DNA of 25,135 nucleotides, taken from the NCBI GenBank assembly GCA_937958045.1, contig CALFXL010000009.1, positions 1-25,135 of the forward strand, written 5' to 3'. The DNA is from an uncultured Opitutaceae bacterium. GTDB lineage: Bacteria > Verrucomicrobiota > Verrucomicrobiia > Opitutales > Opitutaceae. Made by a program: the position numbers and the translations under genes. Under the pieces are notes generated by a model. It was not told the DNA's origin, did no database searches, and saw nothing but the letters and a program-made list of their open reading frames with translations. Positions 15,994 to 23,481 of this stretch are shown here, piece after piece (the first letter of the stretch is position 1; every line of letters begins with the position of its first letter).

Positions 15994-16536
15994 ATGACCG
16001 CACCCCGCGCATCCCGCTCGTCGTCCTCCGCTCCTCGCGGGCGGAGCCGGGCGGCGGTGCCGGCGGAGGCGGACGCGAGCGATGTGCTCGTCGCGCTCTT
16101 CAATTCCGTCGGAGAGCTGCACGACACGCTCGAACGCATTTACCGGCCCGCGCGGCTGAACAAACAAAAGTTCATCGTCCTCACCGCGCTCGCCCGTCAG
16201 GCCCCCGCCCCTGCTCTCGCCACCCAACTCGCCGAGATCGCTGGCGTCACCCGCGCGTCCATGACGACGCTGCTCGATGCTCTCGAGCGCAGCGGCTGGA
16301 TCGAACGCCGGCGCGATGCCCGCGATCGCCGCGCGATTCAGATCCACATCACCGATGCCGGACGCGCGCTCGTCGATGCCGCCGCCGCGCATTTCCGCGA
16401 TGTCTGCGCGCGCCTTATCCAAAAAACGGATACAACCCAGCTCGCCCGTCTCGCCCGCCGTTGCGAAACGCTCGCGAAAGACGCACGCGCACTGTCGCGT
16501 TGCGTGCCGCCTTTTCCCGCGCCCGCCAAAGCCTGA
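15994..16536 (+). CDS. MarR-family transcriptional regulator, last gene of efflux operon
   Basis: The 180-aa protein has a winged HTH at about 75-123: ATQLAEIAGVTRASMTTLLDALERSGWIER is the recognition part, and RRDARDRRAIQIHITDAGRAL is the wing with the family's DxRDRR pattern. The first 25 residues are Arg/Ser/Ala-rich and look unstructured; the true start might be internal. It begins 6 nt after the outer-membrane factor gene, which argues for co-transcription. It is distinct in sequence from the MarR gene that opens the operon, so the efflux system has two local MarR proteins. The stop codon lies in the left arm of a 6-bp palindrome shared with the convergent thioesterase gene. Confidence 0.9.
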   Translation: MTAPRASRSSSSAPRGRSRAAVPAEADASDVLVALFNSVGELHDTLERIYRPARLNKQKFIVLTALARQAPAPALATQLAEIAGVTRASMTTLLDALERSGWIERRRDARDRRAIQIHITDAGRALVDAAAAHFRDVCARLIQKTDTTQLARLARRCETLAKDARALSRCVPPFPAPAKA

Positions 16537-16549
16537 GCCGGTCGCTCAG
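16533..16549. terminator. Possible bidirectional terminator hairpin between convergent genes
   Basis: CTGAGC (16533-16538) and GCTCAG (16544-16549) form a 6-bp stem with a 5-nt loop. Each arm holds the stop codon of one of the two convergent genes. There is no T tract, so activity as an intrinsic terminator is uncertain. Confidence 0.35.
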
Positions 16550-16953
16550 CGCTCCAGCGCCGTGGGCCGGCCGTCGTCGTTGATGGCGACGTACGTGAAA
16601 ACACCTTCCGTCACGCGGCGATGTTCGCCGGTGCGGAAACACTGCACCCACGCTTCGATGTCGATCGTGATCGACGTGCGCCCGGTTTTCAGAATCCGCG
16701 CATAACACGTCACCGTGTCGCCCACCACCACCGGCGCCACGAAGGCCATTTCCTGCGCCGCCACCGTCACCACGCGTTTCTTCGCGTAATTGCGCGCGAG
16801 CACCGCGCCACCGAGGTCCATCTGGCTCATCAACCAGCCGCCAAAAATATCGCCGTGTTCGTTCGTGTCGGCAGGCATCGCGATCGTGCGGATCACGATT
16901 TCGCCGGTGGGCGTCGTCGGATCGGGAGATTTTTCGGAAGCGGATGTAGTCAT
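16546..16953 (-). CDS. Acyl-CoA thioesterase, YciA-like hotdog protein
   Basis: The 135-aa protein carries the YciA signature RTIAMPADTNEHGDIFGGWLMSQMD at about residues 22-46, with the likely catalytic Asp35 and the GGW loop, and then VVTVAAQEMAFVAPVVVGDTVTCYARI and SITIDIEAWVQ. YciA-type enzymes hydrolyse a broad range of acyl-CoA esters in the cytoplasm and act as hexamers with a single hotdog domain per subunit. Length matches the family. The first 17 residues are Ser/Pro/Thr-rich and may be disordered. It is convergent with the efflux operon and about 65 nt downstream of a small membrane-protein gene on the same strand; no functional link to either is evident. Confidence 0.92.
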   Translation of the reverse strand: MTTSASEKSPDPTTPTGEIVIRTIAMPADTNEHGDIFGGWLMSQMDLGGAVLARNYAKKRVVTVAAQEMAFVAPVVVGDTVTCYARILKTGRTSITIDIEAWVQCFRTGEHRRVTEGVFTYVAINDDGRPTALER

Positions 16954-17018
16954 CGAATCAAAACAGGTTCAGGCAAAGCCGCGCAGAAAATCGTCGGCGT
17001 CAAACTGCCGCAGCACTC

Positions 17019-17246
17019 TCAGCGTTTCGGGCGCCCCACTTCAGTCGCCTCGATGTCGATCACATCGCCACGGCCCCCACCGCCGTGCATCGAAGTGCCT
17101 TTGCGCGCGACCGGCGGCCGCGGACCTCCTCCCAGCCAGCGCCGTCGTGTCCACAACACCAGCGCGCTCAATCCCACCACAACGGCGGTGAAAAGTCCCA
17201 CCACCGCCACCAACAGGGCGGCCAGGATTGTTCGCAGCAGTTGCAT
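17019..17246 (-). CDS. Small single-span membrane protein, 75 aa
   Basis: Starting at ATG 17246 (MQLLRTIL) gives a 75-aa protein with one hydrophobic segment at about 5-31 (rich in Ala, Val, Leu), a basic stop-transfer stretch RRRW, and a soluble tail containing a glycine cluster (HGGGGRGD) and an acidic end IDIEATEV. A longer in-frame start at 17354 would add a non-membrane, basic N-terminus and is less likely. No family is recognised. It lies divergent from the CheX-like gene (140 nt between starts) and upstream of the thioesterase gene. Whether it is real depends mainly on the well-formed hydrophobic helix followed by the positive charge, which is a common small membrane-protein pattern. 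Confidence 0.6.
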   Translation of the reverse strand: MQLLRTILAALLVAVVGLFTAVVVGLSALVLWTRRRWLGGGPRPPVARKGTSMHGGGGRGDVIDIEATEVGRPKR

Positions 17247-17386
17247 CGCGACACGCTCGGACGAATCCCCGCCGCTGGCAACCCTGGGGCCACGACGCGC
17301 CGCATGGCCGTGTTTTCCAGCTATTTTGCATTCCCTGCTCAACTGGGCGGTCAAATCCCCGATATAAGGGAGTCTCGCCTATCGTC

Positions 17387-17896
17387 ATGGTTTCCGATCC
17401 TCCGCCCATCAGCGACGCTCTTATCCAAAAATCCATCTCCGTGGCGGTGGATAACGTGTTCCGTACCATGCTCCAACGCCAAGCTGTCTTCGTGGAAAAA
17501 ACCTCCAGCGAAGCGCTTCAGGCTTCAGGCGTGCAGTTTCAGGTGCTCGGCAATGTCGCTTTCGTCGGCGAGGCGTGCGGCATCGTCTATCTCTGCCTCA
17601 CCGAGGGTTTTGCGCAGCACGCCGTCCAGCACATGGTCGGTTCGGCCGGCGCCGACATCGATCTTGCCGACCATGATCTCATCAAAGACGTCATCGGCGA
17701 ACTCACCAACATGACCGCAGGCGGTTTCAAGAACGCGCTCTGCGATGTCGGTTATCCCTGCAAACTCACGCTCCCCACCATCGTGCGTGGCACGAGCGTG
17801 AAAGTTTCCTGTTTCAAGTCCTCCATCCGGCACATCTTTGTTTTCGAATGCGCCGGCCACCGCGTCGTCGCCGACATCCAGCTCAACAACGGCTGA
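17387..17896 (+). CDS. CheX-like chemotaxis phosphatase-family protein
   Basis: The 169-aa protein starts at ATG 17387 (MVSDPPPISDALI); an open frame upstream is non-conserved. It has the CheX/CheC-type fold with the signature helix DHDLIKDVIGELTNMTAGGFKNAL (about 95-118), where Glu105 and Asn108 match the E-x2-N phosphatase motif of CheX. A glycine-rich strand and an FQVLGNVAFVG-like strand lie before it. CheX dephosphorylates CheY-P in the chemotaxis pathway of spirochaetes and others. No CheA, CheY or receptor gene is present here, so this may be a stand-alone protein acting on another response regulator. Confidence 0.88.
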   Translation: MVSDPPPISDALIQKSISVAVDNVFRTMLQRQAVFVEKTSSEALQASGVQFQVLGNVAFVGEACGIVYLCLTEGFAQHAVQHMVGSAGADIDLADHDLIKDVIGELTNMTAGGFKNALCDVGYPCKLTLPTIVRGTSVKVSCFKSSIRHIFVFECAGHRVVADIQLNNG

Positions 17897-17933
17897 TGCT
17901 TTCCCGCGACTCCGGCAACCGGGGCGCTTCCGT

Positions 17934-17959
17934 CACCCTGTCTAAATCGTCACAGGGTG
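17934..17959. terminator. Hairpin in the convergent CheX / GH43 gap
   Basis: CACCCTGT (17934-17941) and ACAGGGTG (17952-17959) form a perfect 8-bp stem with a 10-nt loop. It covers the stop codon of the minus-strand GH43 gene (17950-17952) and lies 37 nt after the CheX stop. No proper U tract follows on either strand, so termination is possible but not strong. Confidence 0.4.
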
Positions 17960-20262
17960 CGCAAAAACCACTCCACCGTCGCATCCACGGCGCGTTGAGC
18001 GTGCGATTTGTCCGGCGCAAACACATCGAACACGTGATTCGCTCCCGAGATCAGCAACGACTCCGCCGGCGCGGTCTGGCCTGCGCGGTTCTTCATGAAC
18101 TGCATCTCGTACTGCGCCAGATGATCGTCCGAGCCGCGCACGGATAAAAACGCGCCGGGATATTTCTGCAGCGAACGATCCAGATCCACGCCGCGGAAAC
18201 TCTCATAAAACGCGCGCGTCGTCGTCACCGACTTCCAATGCGGATCGTGCTGCGTCGCCTCGCCGTCGCGCAGCGCGCGTTTCGCCACCTCGCGCGACAA
18301 CATCGCACGTTCCTGATCGCCCGACGGACTCGACCACACCGTGAGACTGCGAAACCACGACGGATTTCGCGCCGCCGTTTCGATCGCCGTCGTCGCACCC
18401 AAGCTCCAGCCCAGCGCTCCGATCCGTTTCACATCCACACCGCGTTGCGCCGCTGCAAACCGCCACGCCGCTTCCGCATCCGCGATGCGCGTGTGCAAGG
18501 TCGACGCGATGCGCGTGCGCGCCTTGTCGCCTTCTCCGCGAAAATTCACGCGCAAACTCGCCACACCGCGCGCCGCAAGTTCGCCCGCCATACGTTTCAA
18601 CAAATCCCCGGGCCCGTCGCGATCATCCGCGAAGCTGTGATACAACAACACCACACGTCCGTCCCATGCGCCGACCGGCTCGCACCACAGCCCATTCACA
18701 CCCGGCGCCACCTCGACTTCGCGCTCATGCGCCAGCTCCGCGAGCGTCGCCCCATAACGATAACGAAAATAATCCACCGCCACCGCTCCGCCGCCGTCCC
18801 CGTAACAAAACAATCCCGCCCGCGCGCCTTTCCATTGGCCCGCGCGCAACTGCACGTTCAGGCCTGTATCCACATAATCACTACCATCGAGGCTGTAGAG
18901 CAGCCGCGCGCGATCGCCGTCATAAACGCCGCGCAACCACAGATGCTCGTTCGCCAGCGCCGGCCCGACTTCGCCTTCGTAGCGGACCCGCAACACACCT
19001 TCGCGACGCGTCGCGCCGATCCAGTGAAACACATTTCCACACACAAACGTGAACCCGGCGCGCTGACCTTCGCTCAAGCCGCCCGCATCGATCTTCACGT
19101 CGACCACACCCGCATCGTCCCAGAGTTTTTGTGTGAGGGTGTTTCGCGCCACGCGCAGTTCCGCCGCCGGTTCGCCGCGCAGTCGCAGCCAGCCTTTCCG
19201 CACATCGAGCGAGGCCGCGTCGGGGGTCGGATTATGATTCCACTGCCACTGAAACCCGAGGCGCTCGCCTTCGAACTCATCGCTGGTCGCCGGTCGCGCC
19301 GGACCTCCCGGGAGCGTGTCTTGGTTCACGGCCGGCTTCTTCCATTGCGCCACCGTGCGGCCGTGATCACCAAATTCCGGCCAGCCGTCGTCGGTCCATT
19401 TCACCGGCAGCAGATGGGCGATGCGCCCGAGATGCCCGGTCGATTGAAAACCGATGAACCAGTTCTCGCCGTTCGGGAGCTCCACGAGTCCGCCTTGATG
19501 CGGACTTCCCGCCGGCAGCACTTCGCGTCGTTCGTACGGACCGTCAATGGACTGCGCGCGCAACACGGTCTGTCCGCCTTCTTTCACGCCACCTTCCGGC
19601 AGCGAAATGTAGTACCAGCCGCCGCGTTTGTAGAGCTTCGGTCCTTCCGCGACCGGACCGCGATAAATCTCCACGCCGTCATCGAGCAGACGCGTGCCGT
19701 CCGTGCTCATGCGGTGCAAAATAATCGGCCCCGCCCCCACTTGCCCGCGCACCAAATACGCCTGTCCATCATCGTCCCAGAAAGGACACGGATCTTCCCA
19801 GCCGCGCACACGCTTCAGCGTGACCATCTCCGACCATGGCCCCGCCGGATCTTTCGTGCGCCACATAAAAAGTCCGTCCTCCGGCGTACACACATACACA
19901 TAAAAAACGCCGTCCCGATATCGCAGCGACGGCGCCCACGTGCCCTGCGCATAACCGCGCATCTCGTCGTATTTCGCATCCATCTCCAGGCGATCGAACA
20001 CCTGACCGATGATCCGCCAGTTCACCAGATCGCGCGAGTGCAGCACCTGCATCCCCACGAAGTGAAAATCCGACGCCACGAGATAAAAATCGTCGCCCAC
20101 GCGGATCACATCCGGATCCGAATAGTCCGCTTTCAAAATCGGATTTCGATACGAGCCGTCGCCTTGATCGCCCCAGCTCAGCACGCGCTCTTCGTTCGAT
20201 CGCGCTTGCCCGCACAACAGAAAAAACGCCGCCAGCCACGCGCCCGCTCGCGCTCTCCACAT
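17950..20262 (-). CDS. Exported fusion protein: GH43 + beta-sandwich + alpha/beta-hydrolase (esterase)
   Basis: From ATG 20262 (preceded by GAAGGG with a 7-nt spacer) the protein is 770 aa with a signal peptide (about 1-22). Domain 1 (about 35-315) is a GH43 five-bladed propeller: NPILKADYSDPD gives catalytic base Asp49, GWEDPCP gives the pKa-modulating Asp157, and GPVAEGPK gives the acid Glu206. Domain 2 (about 325-505) is the beta-sandwich that usually caps GH43 xylosidases/arabinofuranosidases (RAGFTFVCGN, FHWIGATRREG, SLDGSDY). Domain 3 (about 515-770) is an alpha/beta-hydrolase of the S33-like type with LLYHSFADD, VNFRGEG, nucleophile motif GWSLGA (Ser620), Asp712 or Asp713 in VRGSDDHL, and His743 in SGANHVF. 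This would join sugar-releasing and ester-cleaving activity in one exported protein. A GTG start at 20295 is possible but less likely. The gene follows the second GH28 gene on the same strand (48 nt). Confidence 0.92.
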   Translation of the reverse strand: MWRARAGAWLAAFFLLCGQARSNEERVLSWGDQGDGSYRNPILKADYSDPDVIRVGDDFYLVASDFHFVGMQVLHSRDLVNWRIIGQVFDRLEMDAKYDEMRGYAQGTWAPSLRYRDGVFYVYVCTPEDGLFMWRTKDPAGPWSEMVTLKRVRGWEDPCPFWDDDGQAYLVRGQVGAGPIILHRMSTDGTRLLDDGVEIYRGPVAEGPKLYKRGGWYYISLPEGGVKEGGQTVLRAQSIDGPYERREVLPAGSPHQGGLVELPNGENWFIGFQSTGHLGRIAHLLPVKWTDDGWPEFGDHGRTVAQWKKPAVNQDTLPGGPARPATSDEFEGERLGFQWQWNHNPTPDAASLDVRKGWLRLRGEPAAELRVARNTLTQKLWDDAGVVDVKIDAGGLSEGQRAGFTFVCGNVFHWIGATRREGVLRVRYEGEVGPALANEHLWLRGVYDGDRARLLYSLDGSDYVDTGLNVQLRAGQWKGARAGLFCYGDGGGAVAVDYFRYRYGATLAELAHEREVEVAPGVNGLWCEPVGAWDGRVVLLYHSFADDRDGPGDLLKRMAGELAARGVASLRVNFRGEGDKARTRIASTLHTRIADAEAAWRFAAAQRGVDVKRIGALGWSLGATTAIETAARNPSWFRSLTVWSSPSGDQERAMLSREVAKRALRDGEATQHDPHWKSVTTTRAFYESFRGVDLDRSLQKYPGAFLSVRGSDDHLAQYEMQFMKNRAGQTAPAESLLISGANHVFDVFAPDKSHAQRAVDATVEWFLRTL

Positions 20263-20269
20263 CGACGGT

Positions 20270-20275
20270 CCCTTC
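20270..20275 (-). promoter_or_regulatory. Shine-Dalgarno (GAAGGG) fixing the start of the GH43-esterase gene
   Basis: On the minus strand GAAGGG is followed by 7 nt and the ATG at 20262. This spacing makes it the preferred start, over the upstream GTG (20295) and ATG (20283), and it gives a clean signal peptide. Confidence 0.65.
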
Positions 20276-20310
20276 TCTGGCATCCGCGTATTCACGATTC
20301 CACTACACCG

Positions 20311-22002
20311 TTAACGCAGCGTTTTTTCCGTCACCGGCGCGAGTTCGCCGTCGGGCAAACCAGCGACATCGCGCGTGTGCAGCTGCTTCACGTCCCGCAA
20401 GGCCCATTGCGGGAAATCACGCACACGCGTCAGCCGCACATCCGATAAACGCGCTCCGGCCGAATCTTCCAAATGCACCGCCGGGCGCGCATCGCCGGCC
20501 ATCAGCCGCAGATCCACTTCGCGCAGCACGAGATTCCGCACATGTCGCGCAAAAATCCCCCACGAAGGCATCGTGCCAAAATTCCACGGATCCGGATAAT
20601 CCTTCGCATACGCGGGCACCTCCCTCGCCGCCTGCTCCGCGGTGCCGCCGCCGCGATAGTGAATTTGCACATTCGAAATCACCACGTCCTCGATCGGATG
20701 GCCCGCCAGGCCTGAGATCAAAATCCCGTGTTCCGGCGCCACGTTCCACGCGACGAGATTGTTGATCAAAATCCTCCGCACTTTACCCGGCTCCGTCGTA
20801 TCCGGCGCACGGAGACGTCCTCCGAGGCGAATGAAGATCGGCGCGTTGTTGATGTCGCGCATGGTGATGTTGCTGATCGCGATGTCCTCCATCACACCGC
20901 CGTCCACCTGCTCGAGAGCGATGCCGCGACAATACTCGAACACGCAATTCGTGATCGCGATGTTGCGAAATCCGCCGCCCGCTTCCGTGCCGAGCTTGAT
21001 GCGTCCCATCGTGCCGCCGCGCTTTCTCATCGTGCGTTTGCGCGTGCCGTCGAGCAGCGAACCTTCGTCGAAACCGCTCACGAAACAATCCGCGATCGTC
21101 ACGTTTTCCGTCGCGCGTTTGTAACCGAGCGCGTGCGAGGCTTTCAGACAGATGCCATCGTCCGTCGGCGAGTTCACCGAGGTGTTCGTGATGCGCACGT
21201 TCGAGCACGCATCGACATCGATGCCGTCGCGGTTCGTGTCGATCAGCAGATTGTCGATCGTGAGATTGTCCACGCCCGTCGCGAGAATCCCAAAATGCCC
21301 GCCGTGCAGGATCGTGAAATCGCGCAGCGTGACATTGCGACAGCGTACGAGCGCGATGGCTTTGTTGCTCACGCCATCTTCCTTGCGATCGCGAGCGTTG
21401 GGATAACCAAAGGGACCCGGTTTCAAATCCGGCCTCGGCACGATCGCAAACTCGCCATCCGCCTCCAACGCATCGGGCGGATTATCCTCCGGATGTGGCA
21501 ACTGCACGCCGACGGGCAGCGCCACGCGCGTGTTTCCGCGACTCAACCCGCGTCCATAAATCATACCCGGTCCGGTGATCGCGACGTTCGTGAGGCTGTC
21601 GCCCCAGATCAGACTGTTTCGAAAATGCGTGTGTCCAAAATCCTGATACCACGCCCACGGATTCTCCTCCGGCGCATCGTATCCGCCCGGCTGACCCGAT
21701 GGCGGCGGCTCCGCGGCGACGATCACCGCGCCTTGCCCGAGATGCAGCGTCACATGGCTTTTGAGGCGAATCGTGTAGCAAAGATATTCCCCGGCCGAAA
21801 ACACCACCGTGCCTCCGCCGGCCGCGGCCGCCGCGTCGATCGCTCGATTGACCGCGTCGGTATCGAGCGTCCGGCCATCGCCCGTCGCACCAAAATTTCG
21901 CACGGGAAACAATCCGTCCGGCGACGCCGTCGCGCTCTGCGCGCAAACCATCAACGCCATCGCCACGAGAAAACCACGCAACTTCACAATCAGGGTAACC
22001 AT
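20311..22002 (-). CDS. Exported GH28/pectate-lyase-superfamily protein, rhamnogalacturonidase-like
   Basis: Taking ATG 22002 gives 563 aa with a signal peptide (core about 10-22, cleavage near TAS at 26); an in-frame GTG at 21987 is also possible. It has the start block FPVRNFGATGDGRTLDTDAV, then a right-handed beta-helix. Active-site-like blocks are NRDGIDVDAC (Asp259), PTDDGICLKAS (Asp281, Asp282) and RIKLGTEAGGGFRNI, the last typical of a GH28-like subgroup in gut and soil polysaccharide loci. The DGGVMEDIAISNITM motif is shared with exo-acting rhamnogalacturonidase-type members. It is much longer than the 425-aa GH28 of the other operon and clearly a different subfamily. It lies upstream of the GH43-esterase gene (48 nt) on the same strand, so the two are likely co-transcribed and target one polymer. 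Confidence 0.9.
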   Translation of the reverse strand: MVTLIVKLRGFLVAMALMVCAQSATASPDGLFPVRNFGATGDGRTLDTDAVNRAIDAAAAAGGGTVVFSAGEYLCYTIRLKSHVTLHLGQGAVIVAAEPPPSGQPGGYDAPEENPWAWYQDFGHTHFRNSLIWGDSLTNVAITGPGMIYGRGLSRGNTRVALPVGVQLPHPEDNPPDALEADGEFAIVPRPDLKPGPFGYPNARDRKEDGVSNKAIALVRCRNVTLRDFTILHGGHFGILATGVDNLTIDNLLIDTNRDGIDVDACSNVRITNTSVNSPTDDGICLKASHALGYKRATENVTIADCFVSGFDEGSLLDGTRKRTMRKRGGTMGRIKLGTEAGGGFRNIAITNCVFEYCRGIALEQVDGGVMEDIAISNITMRDINNAPIFIRLGGRLRAPDTTEPGKVRRILINNLVAWNVAPEHGILISGLAGHPIEDVVISNVQIHYRGGGTAEQAAREVPAYAKDYPDPWNFGTMPSWGIFARHVRNLVLREVDLRLMAGDARPAVHLEDSAGARLSDVRLTRVRDFPQWALRDVKQLHTRDVAGLPDGELAPVTEKTLR

Positions 22003-22068
22003 AGGGAAAGGGGTGCTGACGACAAAGGCCCCAAATCCCGGCCCCCTCCAGAAAAATAATACCTTTGC

Positions 22069-22226
22069 ACCGCGGAGGCGCGGAGAACGCGGAGAATCAA
22101 AACGAACCCACGCGCAGCCCGGCCCCTTTTCGAACATGTTTTCAATGACTGATGCACGCTGAAGGACACTGAACAGGCACCCGTCAGCGTTCTCCGCCTT
22201 CTCCCCGTTCTCCGCGACTCCGCGGT
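22069..22226. repeat. Long imperfect inverted repeat in a gene-free stretch
   Basis: The gap 22003-22355 holds no gene. Within it, 28 nt at 22069-22096 (ACCGCGGAGGCGCGGAGAAC...) are the reverse complement of 22199-22226 at 26 of 28 positions, with about 100 nt between the arms. The arms are built from GCGGAGA units, and further TTCTCC units lie just before the second arm. I have seen similar GCGGAG-rich repeats in Verrucomicrobiota intergenic DNA, but the identity as a mobile or REP-like family is inference. Confidence 0.6.
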
Positions 22227-22289
22227 AAAATCACTCCACGCCGGTCGCGCGCCTCGTATTCACACTTCAACTACAGCTGGCTCGCGCGA

Positions 22290-22321
22290 CACCTGAACCG
22301 CGGTAGTCAGCGATTCAGGTG
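22290..22321 (-). terminator. 12-bp hairpin downstream of the kinase gene
   Basis: Arms 22290-22301 and 22310-22321 form a stem with one mismatch and an 8-nt loop. The mismatch is C-A on the plus strand but becomes a U-G wobble in a minus-strand transcript, so it folds better as RNA from the minus strand. It starts about 35 nt after the stop of the kinase gene. There is no U tract, so it may be a transcript 3' end or RNA stabiliser. Confidence 0.4.
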
Positions 22322-22355
22322 ATCGGATTTTCACGCACCGTCAGCGGCGCAGGGG

Positions 22356-23441
22356 TCAGCGGTCGGCCGCTTTTTCGATCTGCGCGAGCAGCTGCTCTTT
22401 ATTGGGAGCCGTGGCGTGGGTGACGAAAAAGGCGGTCACGGCGTTGGCGACCACGAGGCGTTGCTTGAGCGGAAGATCGCCGAGGGACGCGCAGAGATAA
22501 CCGCCGTTGAAGCTGTCGCCCGCGCCCGCGAGGCGGACGACCTTGGTCTGGCGTTCCTGGATGGCATACGCCTCGCCTTCCTTCGCGCTGGAGGCGGCGC
22601 CGAATTCCGGCGTGTGCACCACCAGTTCGTCGAAACCGATTTTTTCGCGTGCGGCGGTCAGCGCGGAGGCGATCGCCGCCGGCTTCAGTTCCGGACGCGG
22701 CACGCCGATTCTGGAAAACAGCTCCATGACTTCGTGCTCGTTCAAGCTGAAGGTCATGGGGATTTTTCCGTTGTAGGAACGGATCATCTCCAGGCTCTTG
22801 ATGAACGACTCGCTGGATTTCTTTTTGATGTCGGCGAAATCGAAAAACATCCGGCGCGGCGGCGTGGCGTTTTCATACTGCGCCATGAATCCCTGGAAGA
22901 GGCCGTCGAAGTTGGCCGTTAGCGACCAGTAGCCCAAGCCGAGGATATCCACGCCGGCGAAGAGTTCCTTGAGTTTCGCCTCGCCGAAATGGTTCTTAAA
23001 ATCTTCCCAGCTGAGGCTGGAGACCGCCTCGAGATTGCTCATCAAAACCTTCCCGTCGCCAAACTCCAACGCGATGGTCAGCGCGGGGTTTCCCAGGGAC
23101 AACAGTTCGCAGCTGTCTTGGAATTCATGATAGGCCGGATCGATCGCGTCCTTGCCGTACAGTCCCGGCAGCAACGGCTTGAGGCCCAGACAGGCGGCGA
23201 CCCGTCCGGTGTTGATGGCGAAGCCGCCTTCGCAGCGACGCTTTGGCACCAGTTCGACGCCCACGCCGCCGTCGGCGCGAGCGACGAGCAGTTCGCCAAA
23301 CTGGCGGAGGCGCTGCATGGGCACAAATTCGGACGCGCTCTTGCGGACCTCCACGATTTCGTAGGTCTCATCGACGAAACCGTCGCAGCCGAGCAGCACT
23401 TTGCCCTTAAGATTTTGCAGGTAATCGCGGTATAGTTTCAT
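22356..23441 (-). CDS. PfkB-family carbohydrate kinase
   Basis: The 361-aa protein shows the PfkB C-terminal signature LAGAGDSFNGGYL, with Asp309 as catalytic base and the GAGD anion hole (306-309), plus a glycine-rich GGFAINTGRVAACLGL near residues 72-86 and an N-terminal strand with LGCDGFVDE. It should transfer phosphate from ATP to a sugar, sugar acid or nucleoside in the cytoplasm. Length is above the usual 300-330 residues. The substrate is not readable; 2-keto-3-deoxygluconate or a hexose is plausible next to pectinolytic genes, which is an inference. The gene follows the mutarotase-like gene by 40 nt and is probably the end of that operon. There is no strong Shine-Dalgarno. Confidence 0.87.
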   Translation of the reverse strand: MKLYRDYLQNLKGKVLLGCDGFVDETYEIVEVRKSASEFVPMQRLRQFGELLVARADGGVGVELVPKRRCEGGFAINTGRVAACLGLKPLLPGLYGKDAIDPAYHEFQDSCELLSLGNPALTIALEFGDGKVLMSNLEAVSSLSWEDFKNHFGEAKLKELFAGVDILGLGYWSLTANFDGLFQGFMAQYENATPPRRMFFDFADIKKKSSESFIKSLEMIRSYNGKIPMTFSLNEHEVMELFSRIGVPRPELKPAAIASALTAAREKIGFDELVVHTPEFGAASSAKEGEAYAIQERQTKVVRLAGAGDSFNGGYLCASLGDLPLKQRLVVANAVTAFFVTHATAPNKEQLLAQIEKAADR

Positions 23442-23481
23442 GGCAGTTTTCGATGGGGGGCGGGTTTCGCGCCGGAAAAAA

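Noticed and set aside
14506..16422. Long minus-strand open frame opposite the outer-membrane factor and second MarR gene
   Set aside because: It is a low-complexity Arg/Gly/Glu/Ala antisense shadow; the plus-strand genes are unambiguous.
18238..20448. Long plus-strand open frame opposite the GH43-esterase gene
   Set aside because: It is Arg/His-rich with no domain and mirrors the codon bias of the real minus-strand gene, which has full catalytic motifs.
20728..22059. Plus-strand open frame opposite the second GH28 gene
   Set aside because: Composition (Arg, His, Ile-rich) and lack of motifs fit a shadow of the beta-helix gene.
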